A stretch of 64,000 nt of DNA from Tahibacter harae. GTDB lineage: Bacteria > Pseudomonadota > Gammaproteobacteria > Xanthomonadales > Rhodanobacteraceae. Positions 52,932-61,728 of the stretch are shown in pieces. The translations under genes and the position numbers were made by a program. The notes beneath the pieces were generated by a model. The model did not search any database. It was not told where the DNA came from and saw only the letters and a list, made by a program, of their open reading frames with translations. Where the stretch lies: positions 62,001-126,000 of the forward strand of contig NZ_JANFQO010000009.1 in assembly GCF_024437735.1 (NCBI RefSeq), written 5' to 3'. Position 1 is the stretch's first letter. Each line of letters begins with the position of its first letter.

Positions 52932-54737
52932 CTAGGACCTGCGCTTGCCGGCCCGGCTGCGGAAACGCTGGAGTTCGGCGCCGAAAGCGTCGCCGGCGGC
53001 GGGCGTGGATCTGCCCGCGGCACGGGCCGGCTTCGCCCGCGGCGCTGCGGCGGTCTCGCTGCGCACCGGCGCGGCGCTTTCGCTGGCGGCGCGGCGCAGC
53101 GCGGGCTTGCGGCGCGCCCGCGCGGCGGGACCGGCGCCTGCCGCGACCGGCTCATGCGCCTGCCGGGCTTCGGCCGCTGCCGCCGCGGTTTTGCCGCCAG
53201 CGGCCGCTTTGCGCTTGGCAGGCTTGGCGGACGTGCCGCCCTTCGCCGCCTGCCCCGCCGCGCCCCCGCCGCCCGGCACGAAATGCCGGTACGTCGCCGC
53301 CACATCGCCCGAACTCAGCTCGCCGTCCCAGTCCTCCATCAGCGTGGACAGCAGCAGCTTCTCGAATTCGCCGGCGAAGCGCTGCACCACGGATTCCGGA
53401 TCGCCCACCAGCTTGGCGTCGATGATGAGGCCGAAATGCACGTTGCCGTTGTAGCTCAGGATGGAAATGCCCATGCCGATGCTGCCGTTCTGCGGCACCC
53501 AGAACATCAGCTCGCGCACGCGCGCGCCGGCGAGGTACAGCGGCATCTGCGGGCCGGGTACATTGGTGGCGACCGCGGTCGCCTTGCGGCTGAACAGTTC
53601 CAGCGCGGCACGCTGCACCGCCGCCGGCGCCATGCCCACCGCGGCGAGCAGGCCGAAGGTCAGCGCGGCCTGGCGCGAGCGCTTGAGTTCGCGCATGTTG
53701 GCCGCGACGCGCTCCAGCCGGCGCATGGGGTTGGCCTCGCCGATGGGCAGGTCCAGGAACACCAGGCCGAAGTGGTTGCCCAGCTTTTTTGCGTGTTCCA
53801 GCGGGCGCAGGTTGACCGGCACGGTGGCGCGTATGGTCAGGCCGTCGGCCGCCTGGCCGTTGTCCACCAGATGACCGCGCAGGGCGCCGGCGGCGCAGGC
53901 CAGCAGCACGTCATTGACGGTGCAGCCCAGCGCCTTGCCCAGCGTCTTGACGTCGTCCAGCGGCAGCGGCTCGGCCCAGGCCACGCGCTTGCTCACGCCC
54001 AGCGGGCCCTTGAACGCGGTGGGCGGATCGTCCGACAGGGACAGGGCTATGGCCAGCTCGCGTGTGATCTCGCCGCCCTCGCGCGCGAGTTCGGCCGCCA
54101 GCGCAGGATCTTTCCACATTTCCAGGCCCTTGCCGATGACCTTCTCGCCGGCCACCAGGGCCTTGGCGAAGCCGGCCTTGGTCGGCTGCAGCAGGCGGTC
54201 CATCACGCTGCCCTGGTCCTTCTTCAGCCAGACTTTGGCCAGTTCCGCATGCTGCTCCACCGAGGGCGAGGCGTCGGTCAGCGACAGCAGTACCTGGACC
54301 AGGGCCAGGCCGTCGGCATAGCAATGGTGTATGCGCGAGATCAGCACGCTGCCGCCGCGGTAATTTTCCACCACATGGAACTGCCACAGCGGCTTGGAAT
54401 GATCCAGCGGGCTGGAGGCGAGCTGGCTGACCAGGCGCTCCAGCTCCAGCTTGTCCGCCGCGCCGGGCAGCGCGGTGAGGCGCACGTGCCAGTCCAGGTC
54501 GAAATCCTTGTCGATCTCCCAGGCCGCCGAGCTGCCGTTGTCCACCGCCTTCTGGCGGAAGCGGCGGAAGGCGAGGAAGCGTTCGCCGATCAGCTTCCTC
54601 AGCGCGGCCAGGTCGAGACGGGTCTCGAACATGAGCACGCCGGTAATCATCATCAGATTGGTCGGACTCTCCATGCGCAGCCAGGCCGTGTCGACCTTGG
54701 ACATCGCATCGCGCTTGCCACGCAACACCTCGAACAT
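52932..54737 (-). CDS. Wax ester synthase / diacylglycerol acyltransferase (WS/DGAT) with basic tail
   Basis: 601 residues from the ATG at 54737. WS/DGAT enzymes acylate fatty alcohols or diacylglycerol with acyl-CoA to form wax esters or triacylglycerol for storage. The active-site motif H137-H138-CYA-D142-G143 (HHxxxDG) is intact. PLDHSKPLWQFHVVENYRGG and VSKRVAWAEPLPLDDVKTLG, LRPLEHAKKLGNHFGLVFL and TNVPGPQMPLYLAGARVREL also match the family. The catalytic part ends near residue 486. Residues 487-601 are an Ala/Lys/Arg-rich tail (SAKPAKRKAAAGGKTAAAAA) not usual in the family (Acinetobacter AtfA about 458 residues). It stands alone on its strand. Confidence 0.93.
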   Translation of the reverse strand: MFEVLRGKRDAMSKVDTAWLRMESPTNLMMITGVLMFETRLDLAALRKLIGERFLAFRRFRQKAVDNGSSAAWEIDKDFDLDWHVRLTALPGAADKLELERLVSQLASSPLDHSKPLWQFHVVENYRGGSVLISRIHHCYADGLALVQVLLSLTDASPSVEQHAELAKVWLKKDQGSVMDRLLQPTKAGFAKALVAGEKVIGKGLEMWKDPALAAELAREGGEITRELAIALSLSDDPPTAFKGPLGVSKRVAWAEPLPLDDVKTLGKALGCTVNDVLLACAAGALRGHLVDNGQAADGLTIRATVPVNLRPLEHAKKLGNHFGLVFLDLPIGEANPMRRLERVAANMRELKRSRQAALTFGLLAAVGMAPAAVQRAALELFSRKATAVATNVPGPQMPLYLAGARVRELMFWVPQNGSIGMGISILSYNGNVHFGLIIDAKLVGDPESVVQRFAGEFEKLLLSTLMEDWDGELSSGDVAATYRHFVPGGGGAAGQAAKGGTSAKPAKRKAAAGGKTAAAAAEARQAHEPVAAGAGPAARARRKPALRRAASESAAPVRSETAAAPRAKPARAAGRSTPAAGDAFGAELQRFRSRAGKRRS

Positions 54738-55031
54738 CGATTTCTCCCCGCCGCGGTCTGGCCGCGGTCTCCGCGTCGTAGCATCGGCGCAGGCCGGGAA
54801 AAAAACAATGCGGATGCCGGCGCCTCCGGCCGGCCGCAAACGGCCGTGCAGCGGCACCGGCCGCCCTGTGCCGGGCGCGCAGCAGTCCGGCGCAGATCCG
54901 CGTCAGGCCGCTGGCCCTTGCCTTGGAGCAGCGGCCTGCACCGGCCGCACAGGACGGCCGGCTGCCGCTCCGTCCGCCGCACGGCTGATTCGGGTTGCGC
55001 AGACCGCGGCGCCGCGCAGAAGGCCGCGGCG

Positions 55032-56453
55032 CTAGCCCATGCTCCGCATCGCCTGATACGCCGCCAGCGCTTCTTCGCGCGAGGCGGCCAGATCCACCAG
55101 CGGCTGCGGGTAGCCGCTGCGCGCCAGCAGCGCCGGTTCGCGCCAGGGCGAGTGGATGGATTTGAAACCCTGTCCGGCCAGCTCCGGCAGCCAGCGCCGC
55201 ACATAGGCGCCGTCGGGATCGAAGCGTTCGCCCTGGGTCACCGGATTGAAGATGCGGAAATACGGCGCGGCATCCGCGCCGCTGCCCGCGGTCCACTGCC
55301 AGCCCTGGGTGTTGTTGGCGAGGTCGGCATCGACCAAGGTGTCCCAGAACCAGCGCGCGCCGTGCAGCCAGTGCAGGCGCAGGTTCTTGCACAGGAAGCT
55401 TGCGACCAGCATGCGCACGCGGTTGTGCATCCAGCCGGTATGCCACAGCTCGCGCAGGCCGGCATCGACGATGGGAATGCCGGTGCGGCCACGCTGCCAG
55501 GCCTGCAGCTGCTGCGCATCGGGCTCGCGCCAGGGAAATGCGTCGAACTGCGGATTGAGGTTCTGCAGCGGCGTATGCGGAAAGTGGTACAGCAGATGAT
55601 GCGAGAAATCGCGCCAGCCCAGTTCGCGAAGGAACGGCTCGGCCGCTTCGCGCCAGGCCGCGCCGGCGTCGCGGCCGGTTTCTTCCAGTTTCCACAAAAT
55701 CTGCGCCGGCGAGATCTCGCCGAAATGCAGGTGCGGCGACAGCCGCGACGTGCCCGCCTGCGCCGGCCAGTCGCGCTGCTCGCGGTAGCCGCGCAGCGCG
55801 CCGGCGCAGAAATCCTCCAGCGCCTCAGCCGCGCCCGCGGCGCCGGGCCGCCAGGATTCGCGCAGCCCGGCATCCCAGGCGATGCGCGGCAACAATGCCA
55901 GATCGGCCACGGCGTGGCGCGCGTTCACGCTGCACGGCGTGATCCGCGCCGGCGCCGCCGCGCCCGGCCGCGGCTGCAGTTGCGCGCGCGCGTTGCGCCA
56001 GTACGGCGTGAACACGCGGTAAGGCCCGCCCTGGCCGGTGCGTATGTCCCAGGGCTCGACGAACAGGCTGGCGTTGAAGCTGTGCGCGGCGCAGCCGTCC
56101 TCGCGCAGGGCCTGCTTGATGCGCGTGTCGCGCGCGATCGCCGCGGGTTCGTACTGGCGGTTCCAGTACACCGCTTCGGCGCCGCTGGTGCGCAGCAGAT
56201 CGCGCAGTACGGCCAAGCTGTCGCCGCGGGCCAGCTGCAGTTCCACGCCCCGCGCGCGCAGCTGTGCCTGCAGCGCCGTCAGCGAATGGTGCAGCCACCA
56301 GCGGCTGGCCGCGCCCGGCTGCCACGGCGCCGCCTCGTCCGGCGCATGGATATAGACCGGCAGCAGGCGCTCGTGCGCGCGCAGGGCAGCCTGCAGCGCA
56401 GGGTTGTCGTCCAGGCGCAGGTCGCGGCGGAACCAGAGGATGGCGGTGGTCAC
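55032..56453 (-). CDS. phrB: Deoxyribodipyrimidine photolyase
   Basis: 473 residues, GTG start at 56453. The class I CPD photolyase repairs cyclobutane pyrimidine dimers using light and FADH. The N-terminal antenna domain begins TTAILWFRRDLRLDDNPALQ. The FAD domain shows TSRLSPHLHFGEISPAQILW, WRDFSHHLLYHFP, TGIPIVDAGLRELWHTGWMH, NRVRMLVASFLCKNLRLHW and DADLANNTQGWQW. The Trp electron-transfer chain residues are in place. The start codon directly follows GGGATTCG repeat copy E, so no ribosome site is visible. Confidence 0.96.
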   Translation of the reverse strand: MTTAILWFRRDLRLDDNPALQAALRAHERLLPVYIHAPDEAAPWQPGAASRWWLHHSLTALQAQLRARGVELQLARGDSLAVLRDLLRTSGAEAVYWNRQYEPAAIARDTRIKQALREDGCAAHSFNASLFVEPWDIRTGQGGPYRVFTPYWRNARAQLQPRPGAAAPARITPCSVNARHAVADLALLPRIAWDAGLRESWRPGAAGAAEALEDFCAGALRGYREQRDWPAQAGTSRLSPHLHFGEISPAQILWKLEETGRDAGAAWREAAEPFLRELGWRDFSHHLLYHFPHTPLQNLNPQFDAFPWREPDAQQLQAWQRGRTGIPIVDAGLRELWHTGWMHNRVRMLVASFLCKNLRLHWLHGARWFWDTLVDADLANNTQGWQWTAGSGADAAPYFRIFNPVTQGERFDPDGAYVRRWLPELAGQGFKSIHSPWREPALLARSGYPQPLVDLAASREEALAAYQAMRSMG

Positions 56454-56456
56454 GGG

Positions 56457-56521
56457 CGGGATTCGCGATGGTGGATTGGAGATTCGCGCAAGCGTAGTTT
56501 CGCGGCTGCGAACGCGGGATC
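56457..56521. repeat. GGGATTCG inverted repeat, copy E (degenerate)
   Basis: GGGATTCGCGATGGTGGATT and GGAGATTCGCG face GCGAACGCGGGATC at 56508-56521; the right arm is weak. It lies in the divergent gap between phrB and the alpha-2-macroglobulin gene. Confidence 0.55.
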
Positions 56522-56654
56522 AAGAAGAAGCCGCGCTGCACCGGACCGCGCGCACCTGCGCAGGGCACATCCGCATCGCCGCGGCCCTCGGAAAACGCGA
56601 AACAGGTCGCCCGCTGCACCGGAATCCGCCCGCAGAACGCCAGAATCCGCGCCG

Positions 56655-56660
56655 TATACT
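56655..56660 (+). promoter_or_regulatory. Possible -10 box (TATACT) for the alpha-2-macroglobulin gene
   Basis: TATACT lies 34 bp upstream of the ATG at 56694. The -35 position reads GCAGAA, which is poor, so the promoter is tentative. Confidence 0.35.
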
Positions 56661-56693
56661 GCCCGCCGCCACCGTCGCCAACGGATGATTTCG

Positions 56694-59600
56694 ATGACCG
56701 CAACGGCCACCTCCCCGCGCCGGCGCCTCGCGCTGCTTCTGTTCGCCGCCGTCTTCACCCTCGCCGCCTGCGACCGCTCCGAACCGCGCCTGCCCCAGGC
56801 CCAGGGCACGCCGGCCGCGCAGGCCGCGGAAAAACCCGCTGCAGTACACGGTTTCGGCCTGGTCGCGGCCGTGCCGCAGCAGTACCAGGGACAGCTCGCA
56901 CTGAGCCTGGAATTCAGCCAGCCCCTGGTCGGCGCGCAGGCCTTTGACGAACTCATCACGGTCAAGGACGCCAAGGGTGGCGTGGTCAGCGGCAGCTGGG
57001 CGCTGGACGAGGACGGCAAGACCCTGCGCTTTCCGTACGTCCAGGCCAACCAGACCTATACCGTCGCCATCGGCGCCGCGCTGGCGGCGGTGGACGGCAA
57101 GAACCTGCCCGAGGCGCTCAGGCGCGATGTGTTCACCGGCCCGCTGGAACCCGCCGTCGGCTTCGCCTCCCAGGGCAGCGTGCTGCCGGCGCGCGACTCG
57201 CGCGGGATTCCTGTGGTCTCGGTCAACGTCAAGGAAGTCGATGTCGAATTCCTGCGCGTGCGCGACAAGGAGCTGTCGCGTTTCTTCGCCGGCTACCAGG
57301 GCAGCGAGCGCCGCTCCAGCTACGACCTGGACGCCAGCGGCTGGTGGCAGCGCAAGGGCGCGCCGCTGACCAGCATCGCCGATTCGGTCTATGCCAACCG
57401 CTTCGTCCTGGGCGGCAAGGAGAACGAGCGCACATTGACCTATCTGCCGATCCAGAACCTGCCGGAACTGGCCGAACCCGGCCTGTATTTCGCCGTGATG
57501 AAGCGCGCCGGCACCTTCCAGGGCGAGTGGGAGACCAGCTTCTTCTTCGTCAGCGACATAGGCCTGCACACCCGCGCCTACAAGGAACAGCTGTTCGTGC
57601 ACACGGCCTCGCTGAAAAGCGGCGCGGCGCTGGCCGGCGTGGAGCTTTCCATCGTCGATGCCAAGGGCGAGAGCGTGCTCAAGGCCGCCACCGATGCCGA
57701 CGGCAATGCCCTGCTCAACTACCGCCTTGCCGCCGACCAGGTGCTGGTCGCGCGCAGCGGCAAGGATGTGTCGCTGCTGCCGTTCAACCAGCCGGCACTG
57801 GATCTGTCGGATTTCGCCGTCGCCGGCCGGCGCCAGGAATGGTTCGACGTGTTCGCCTGGTCCGGCCGCGACCTGTACCGCCCCGGCGAGACCGTGCGCG
57901 TAGCGGCCCTGCTGCGCGACGGCGACGGCAAGCCGATACCGCCGCAGCCGGTATTCCTCACCCTCAAGCAGCCCAGCGGCCAGCAATGGAGCCAGACGAA
58001 ACTGGAGCCGCGCGAGCTGGGCTATCTGGAATGGAGCCAGTCCCTGCCGGCGGATGCGCCGACCGGGCGCTGGCAGGTGGAATTCCGCCTGGATCCCGCG
58101 GCCAAGGAAGCCAACCAGGCGCTGAGCCTGCGCATTGAGGAGTTCCTGCCCGAACGGCTCAAGCTCGATCTGCGCAGCAAGCAGGAACGCCTGCGCCCCG
58201 GCGACAAGCTCGCGCTCACCGTGCAGGGCGACTACCTCTACGGCGCGCCCGCCGCGGGCAACCGCTTCAGCGCCACCTTGAGCCTCGCCAACGACGCTCA
58301 CCCGCTGGACAGCCACAAGGATTTCTTCTTCGGCGATCCCACCCTGGAGCTGCCCAAGGACGCGCGCGACGTGGTCGACGCCACGCTCGATGCGGCGGGC
58401 AGGCTCGAATCCACGCTCGACGTGCTCGGCGAACTCAAGCCGCAGGCGCCAATTGCCGCGCTGCTCTCGGGCAGCGTGTACGAAAGCGGCGGCCGCAGCG
58501 TCACGCGCACCTTGCGCCGTACCGTATGGCCGGCCGATGCACTGGTCGGCGTGCGCCCGCTGTTCGATCCCAGGGACGGCGCGAATGCCAACAGCCGCGT
58601 GGGCTTCGAGCTGATCCGCGCCGATGCCAACGGCGAATTGCTCGCGGCCTCCGGCCTCAAGCTCAGCCTGGTGCGGGAAAATCGCGACTACCACTGGACC
58701 TACGACAAGGCCAGCGGCTGGCGCTTCGACTACACGCGCAGCTTCGTCACCGTGGAAAGCCGCGATCTCGCCACCACGGCCGGCCAGGCGCTGAAGTTGG
58801 ACGTGCCCGTGGAATGGGGCAGCTATCGCATCGAAGTGCTGGACCCGGCCACCGGCCTGACCCTGCGCTACCCTTTCACCGCCGGCTGGAGCTGGGACGA
58901 CGAGAACCGCGGCAAGGAAGCGCGCCCGGACAAGATCAAGCTGGCACTGGACAAGGAACGCTACCGCGCCGGCGACACGCTCAAGGTCACCGTCACCGCG
59001 CCCCAGGCCGGCAGCGGCCTGCTGCTGGTGGAAAGCGACAAGCTGCTTTACACCAAGCCGATCGAAGTGAAGGACGCCGCTGTGTTCGAGATTCCGGTCA
59101 CGCCGGAATGGGAACGCCACGACGTCTATCTCAGTGCCCTGGTGCTGCGCGGCGGCTCGGCCGCGAGCAAGGTCACGCCGGCGCGCGCCGTCGGCGTGGC
59201 ACATGTACGCATGGACCGGGAAGAGCGCCGCATCGCAGTGGAGCTGACCGCGCCTGCCCAGGCCAAGCCGGATACGCCGCTGCCGGTCGAGGTCAAGGCG
59301 CCGGCGCTGGCCGGCAAGACCGCCTATGTCACGGTGTCGGCGGTGGACCTGGGCATACTCAACATCACGCGCTTCGCGCGGCCCGACGCCGCTGCCTGGT
59401 TCTTCGGCCAGCGCCGACTGGGCGTGGATGCCTACGATCTCTATGGCCGCCTGATCGAAAGCTTCGACGGCGCCCTGGCCAGGCTGCGCTGGGGCGGCGA
59501 CATGGCGCCGGTGGCGCTGCCGCAGTCGCGCCGGCCCACGGCCAAGGTGCAGACCGTGGACCTGTTCTCCGGCGCGGTGAAGCTGGATGCCCAGGGCCAT

Positions 59601-61625
59601 GCGCGCCTTGAATTGCCCGTACCGGATTTCAACGGCAGCCTGCGCGTCAGCGGCCTGGTCTTCGGCGAGGACCGCTACGGCGGCGCCGAAACCGAAACCG
59701 TGGTGCGCGCGCCGCTGGTGGCCGAAGTATCCACGCCGCGCGTACTCGCCCCCGGCGACACGGCCAGCCTCACCCTGGACGTGAGCAACTTCTCCGGCAG
59801 CGAACGCGAACTGCGCCTGCGCCTGGAAGCCGATGCGCCGCTGCGCATCGCCGAGGCCCAGCGCACGCAGAAGCTGGCCGACGGCGAGAAGCGCACCCTG
59901 CAGTTCCAGCTCAGCGCCGACGAAGGCATGGGCGTGGGCCGCTTCCGCCTGCAGGTCGAAGCCGGCGACATCGCGCTGCAGCGCCGCTACGAGATCGCCG
60001 TGCGGCCGGCCTGGCCGGCGGTGCTGCGCTCCAGCCCGCAGGTGTTGCCGCCCGGCGCCGGCCTGGGCCTGGGCACGGGCGCAATGGAAGGGCTGATTGC
60101 GGATTCGGTCAACGCCAGCCTCAGCGTCAGCGCGCTGCCGCCGCTGCCCTTCGCCAGTTCGCTGCGCGGCCTGCTGGGCTATCCCTACGGCTGCGTGGAA
60201 CAGGTCGCCAGCCGCGGCTACGGCGTATTGCTGCTGGATGCGGACAATGCGCGCAATCTCGGCATCACGCCGCTGGACGAGGCGCAGCGCCAGCGCCTGA
60301 TCGGCGAAGCGCTGAGCCGCATTTCATCGCTGCAGGTGCCATCCGGGCATTTCTCCACCTGGAGCGGCGAAGGTTCGGCCGACACCTTCCTCACACCCTA
60401 CCTCACCGAATTCCTGCTCGACGCGCAGGAAGCCGGCTTCGCCGTGCCGGATAACGTGCTGCAGAAGGCGCTGAAACGGCTCAGCGACGATCTGCTCTCC
60501 GGCGGCCATTACTACTACAGCTACGACCAGGCCGATCACCTGCGCTTCGCCGACCAGGCCTGGTCGGCCTACGTGCTCGCCCGCGTGCAGCGCGCGCCGC
60601 TGGGCACCCTGCGCACGCTGTACGACACCGAACGCAGCAAGTCGCTGACCGCCCTGCCCCTGTTCCACCTCGGCCTGGCGCTGAGCCTGCAGGGTGATGC
60701 CGCCCGCGGCGACAAGGCCCTGGCCGAGGCCTTTGCGCACCAGGACCAGCGTCCGCAGTGGCTGGGCGACTATGGCTCGGAACTGCGCGACGCCGCGCTG
60801 ATGGTCGCGCTCAGCCACCAGTTCAAGCGCGCCAGGCCCGAGTTCGACGAGCGCGTGATCGCACTGGGCCGCGAACTGGCCGCACGCCGCCGCGACAACG
60901 GCCTGCGCTGGCTCAGCACCCAGGAACAGAGCGCGATCGCACGCCTGGGCAAGCAGCTGGTGCGCGACGGCGCGGCCAAGGTCGGCGGCAGCGTCAGCCT
61001 CGGCGGCACGACCACGGCGCTAGAACCCGCCGTGATCTGGAGCCGCAGCTTCGACGCCGCCGCGCTGCGCGCCGGCGTGCGCGTGACACCCAATGCCGGC
61101 GCGCCGCTGTACGTAAGCGAAGACGTCGCCGGCGTGCCGCGCACGCCGCCGCCGGCGGACGAACGCCACGTCGCGATCAAGCGCCAGTGGTATGCACTGG
61201 ATGGCACACCCTGGGAAGGCGGCGCACTCAAGGAAGGCCAGGGCCTGATCGTCGGCATCAGCCTGCAGGCCAAGGAGGAAATGCGCGACGCGCTGCTGAC
61301 CGATCTGCTGCCCGGCGGGCTGGAGATCGAGAACTTCAATCTCACCGATGCCAGGCAGTGGGCTGATATCGTCATCGACGGCGTGAACCTGAGCGAACGC
61401 AGCTACGCCGCCGAACTGCGCCACGAGGAATTCCGCGACGACCGCTACGTGGCCGCGCTGCACCTGCGCAAGGGCCAGACCGCGCACGTGTTCTATCTGC
61501 TGCGCGCGGTCTCGCCGGGCGACTACCGCGTGCCGCCGACCACGGTGGAGGACATGTACCGGCCCGAGATCCGCGGCATAGGCAAGGCCACGCCGGAGCG
61601 GGTGACGGTGGTGGCGCCACAGTGA
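56694..61625 (+). CDS. Bacterial alpha-2-macroglobulin lipoprotein (YfhM/ECAM-like)
   Basis: 1643 residues. A lipoprotein signal ends LFAAVFTLAAC (lipid-modified C26); an ATG at 56685 would add three residues. These envelope proteins trap proteases that enter the periplasm through a bait region and a reactive thioester. The thioester motif YPYGCVEQ is present with C1167 and Q1170, so the trap should be functional. PYVQANQTYTVAI and VFAWSGRDLYRPGETVRVAA belong to macroglobulin domains. The length fits E. coli YfhM (1653). The frame runs open far upstream (to 52695), but the N-terminal family match starts here. pbpC follows 103 bp later, the known pairing. Confidence 0.95.
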   Translation: MTATATSPRRRLALLLFAAVFTLAACDRSEPRLPQAQGTPAAQAAEKPAAVHGFGLVAAVPQQYQGQLALSLEFSQPLVGAQAFDELITVKDAKGGVVSGSWALDEDGKTLRFPYVQANQTYTVAIGAALAAVDGKNLPEALRRDVFTGPLEPAVGFASQGSVLPARDSRGIPVVSVNVKEVDVEFLRVRDKELSRFFAGYQGSERRSSYDLDASGWWQRKGAPLTSIADSVYANRFVLGGKENERTLTYLPIQNLPELAEPGLYFAVMKRAGTFQGEWETSFFFVSDIGLHTRAYKEQLFVHTASLKSGAALAGVELSIVDAKGESVLKAATDADGNALLNYRLAADQVLVARSGKDVSLLPFNQPALDLSDFAVAGRRQEWFDVFAWSGRDLYRPGETVRVAALLRDGDGKPIPPQPVFLTLKQPSGQQWSQTKLEPRELGYLEWSQSLPADAPTGRWQVEFRLDPAAKEANQALSLRIEEFLPERLKLDLRSKQERLRPGDKLALTVQGDYLYGAPAAGNRFSATLSLANDAHPLDSHKDFFFGDPTLELPKDARDVVDATLDAAGRLESTLDVLGELKPQAPIAALLSGSVYESGGRSVTRTLRRTVWPADALVGVRPLFDPRDGANANSRVGFELIRADANGELLAASGLKLSLVRENRDYHWTYDKASGWRFDYTRSFVTVESRDLATTAGQALKLDVPVEWGSYRIEVLDPATGLTLRYPFTAGWSWDDENRGKEARPDKIKLALDKERYRAGDTLKVTVTAPQAGSGLLLVESDKLLYTKPIEVKDAAVFEIPVTPEWERHDVYLSALVLRGGSAASKVTPARAVGVAHVRMDREERRIAVELTAPAQAKPDTPLPVEVKAPALAGKTAYVTVSAVDLGILNITRFARPDAAAWFFGQRRLGVDAYDLYGRLIESFDGALARLRWGGDMAPVALPQSRRPTAKVQTVDLFSGAVKLDAQGHARLELPVPDFNGSLRVSGLVFGEDRYGGAETETVVRAPLVAEVSTPRVLAPGDTASLTLDVSNFSGSERELRLRLEADAPLRIAEAQRTQKLADGEKRTLQFQLSADEGMGVGRFRLQVEAGDIALQRRYEIAVRPAWPAVLRSSPQVLPPGAGLGLGTGAMEGLIADSVNASLSVSALPPLPFASSLRGLLGYPYGCVEQVASRGYGVLLLDADNARNLGITPLDEAQRQRLIGEALSRISSLQVPSGHFSTWSGEGSADTFLTPYLTEFLLDAQEAGFAVPDNVLQKALKRLSDDLLSGGHYYYSYDQADHLRFADQAWSAYVLARVQRAPLGTLRTLYDTERSKSLTALPLFHLGLALSLQGDAARGDKALAEAFAHQDQRPQWLGDYGSELRDAALMVALSHQFKRARPEFDERVIALGRELAARRRDNGLRWLSTQEQSAIARLGKQLVRDGAAKVGGSVSLGGTTTALEPAVIWSRSFDAAALRAGVRVTPNAGAPLYVSEDVAGVPRTPPPADERHVAIKRQWYALDGTPWEGGALKEGQGLIVGISLQAKEEMRDALLTDLLPGGLEIENFNLTDARQWADIVIDGVNLSERSYAAELRHEEFRDDRYVAALHLRKGQTAHVFYLLRAVSPGDYRVPPTTVEDMYRPEIRGIGKATPERVTVVAPQ

Positions 61626-61728
61626 GCCGCGGGCGCAGGCAGGGCCACGGCGGTGCTGCCGCGGCCTTGCCGCGCGGCGGCGCAGTGCCCCGCCACCGCG
61701 CGCCGGCGGGAGGTACGCCGGGGTTCGC

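Noticed and set aside
52695-56693. N-terminal 1333-residue extension of the alpha-2-macroglobulin frame
   Set aside because: The frame runs antisense through the WS/DGAT and photolyase genes; the lipoprotein signal at 56694 marks the true start.
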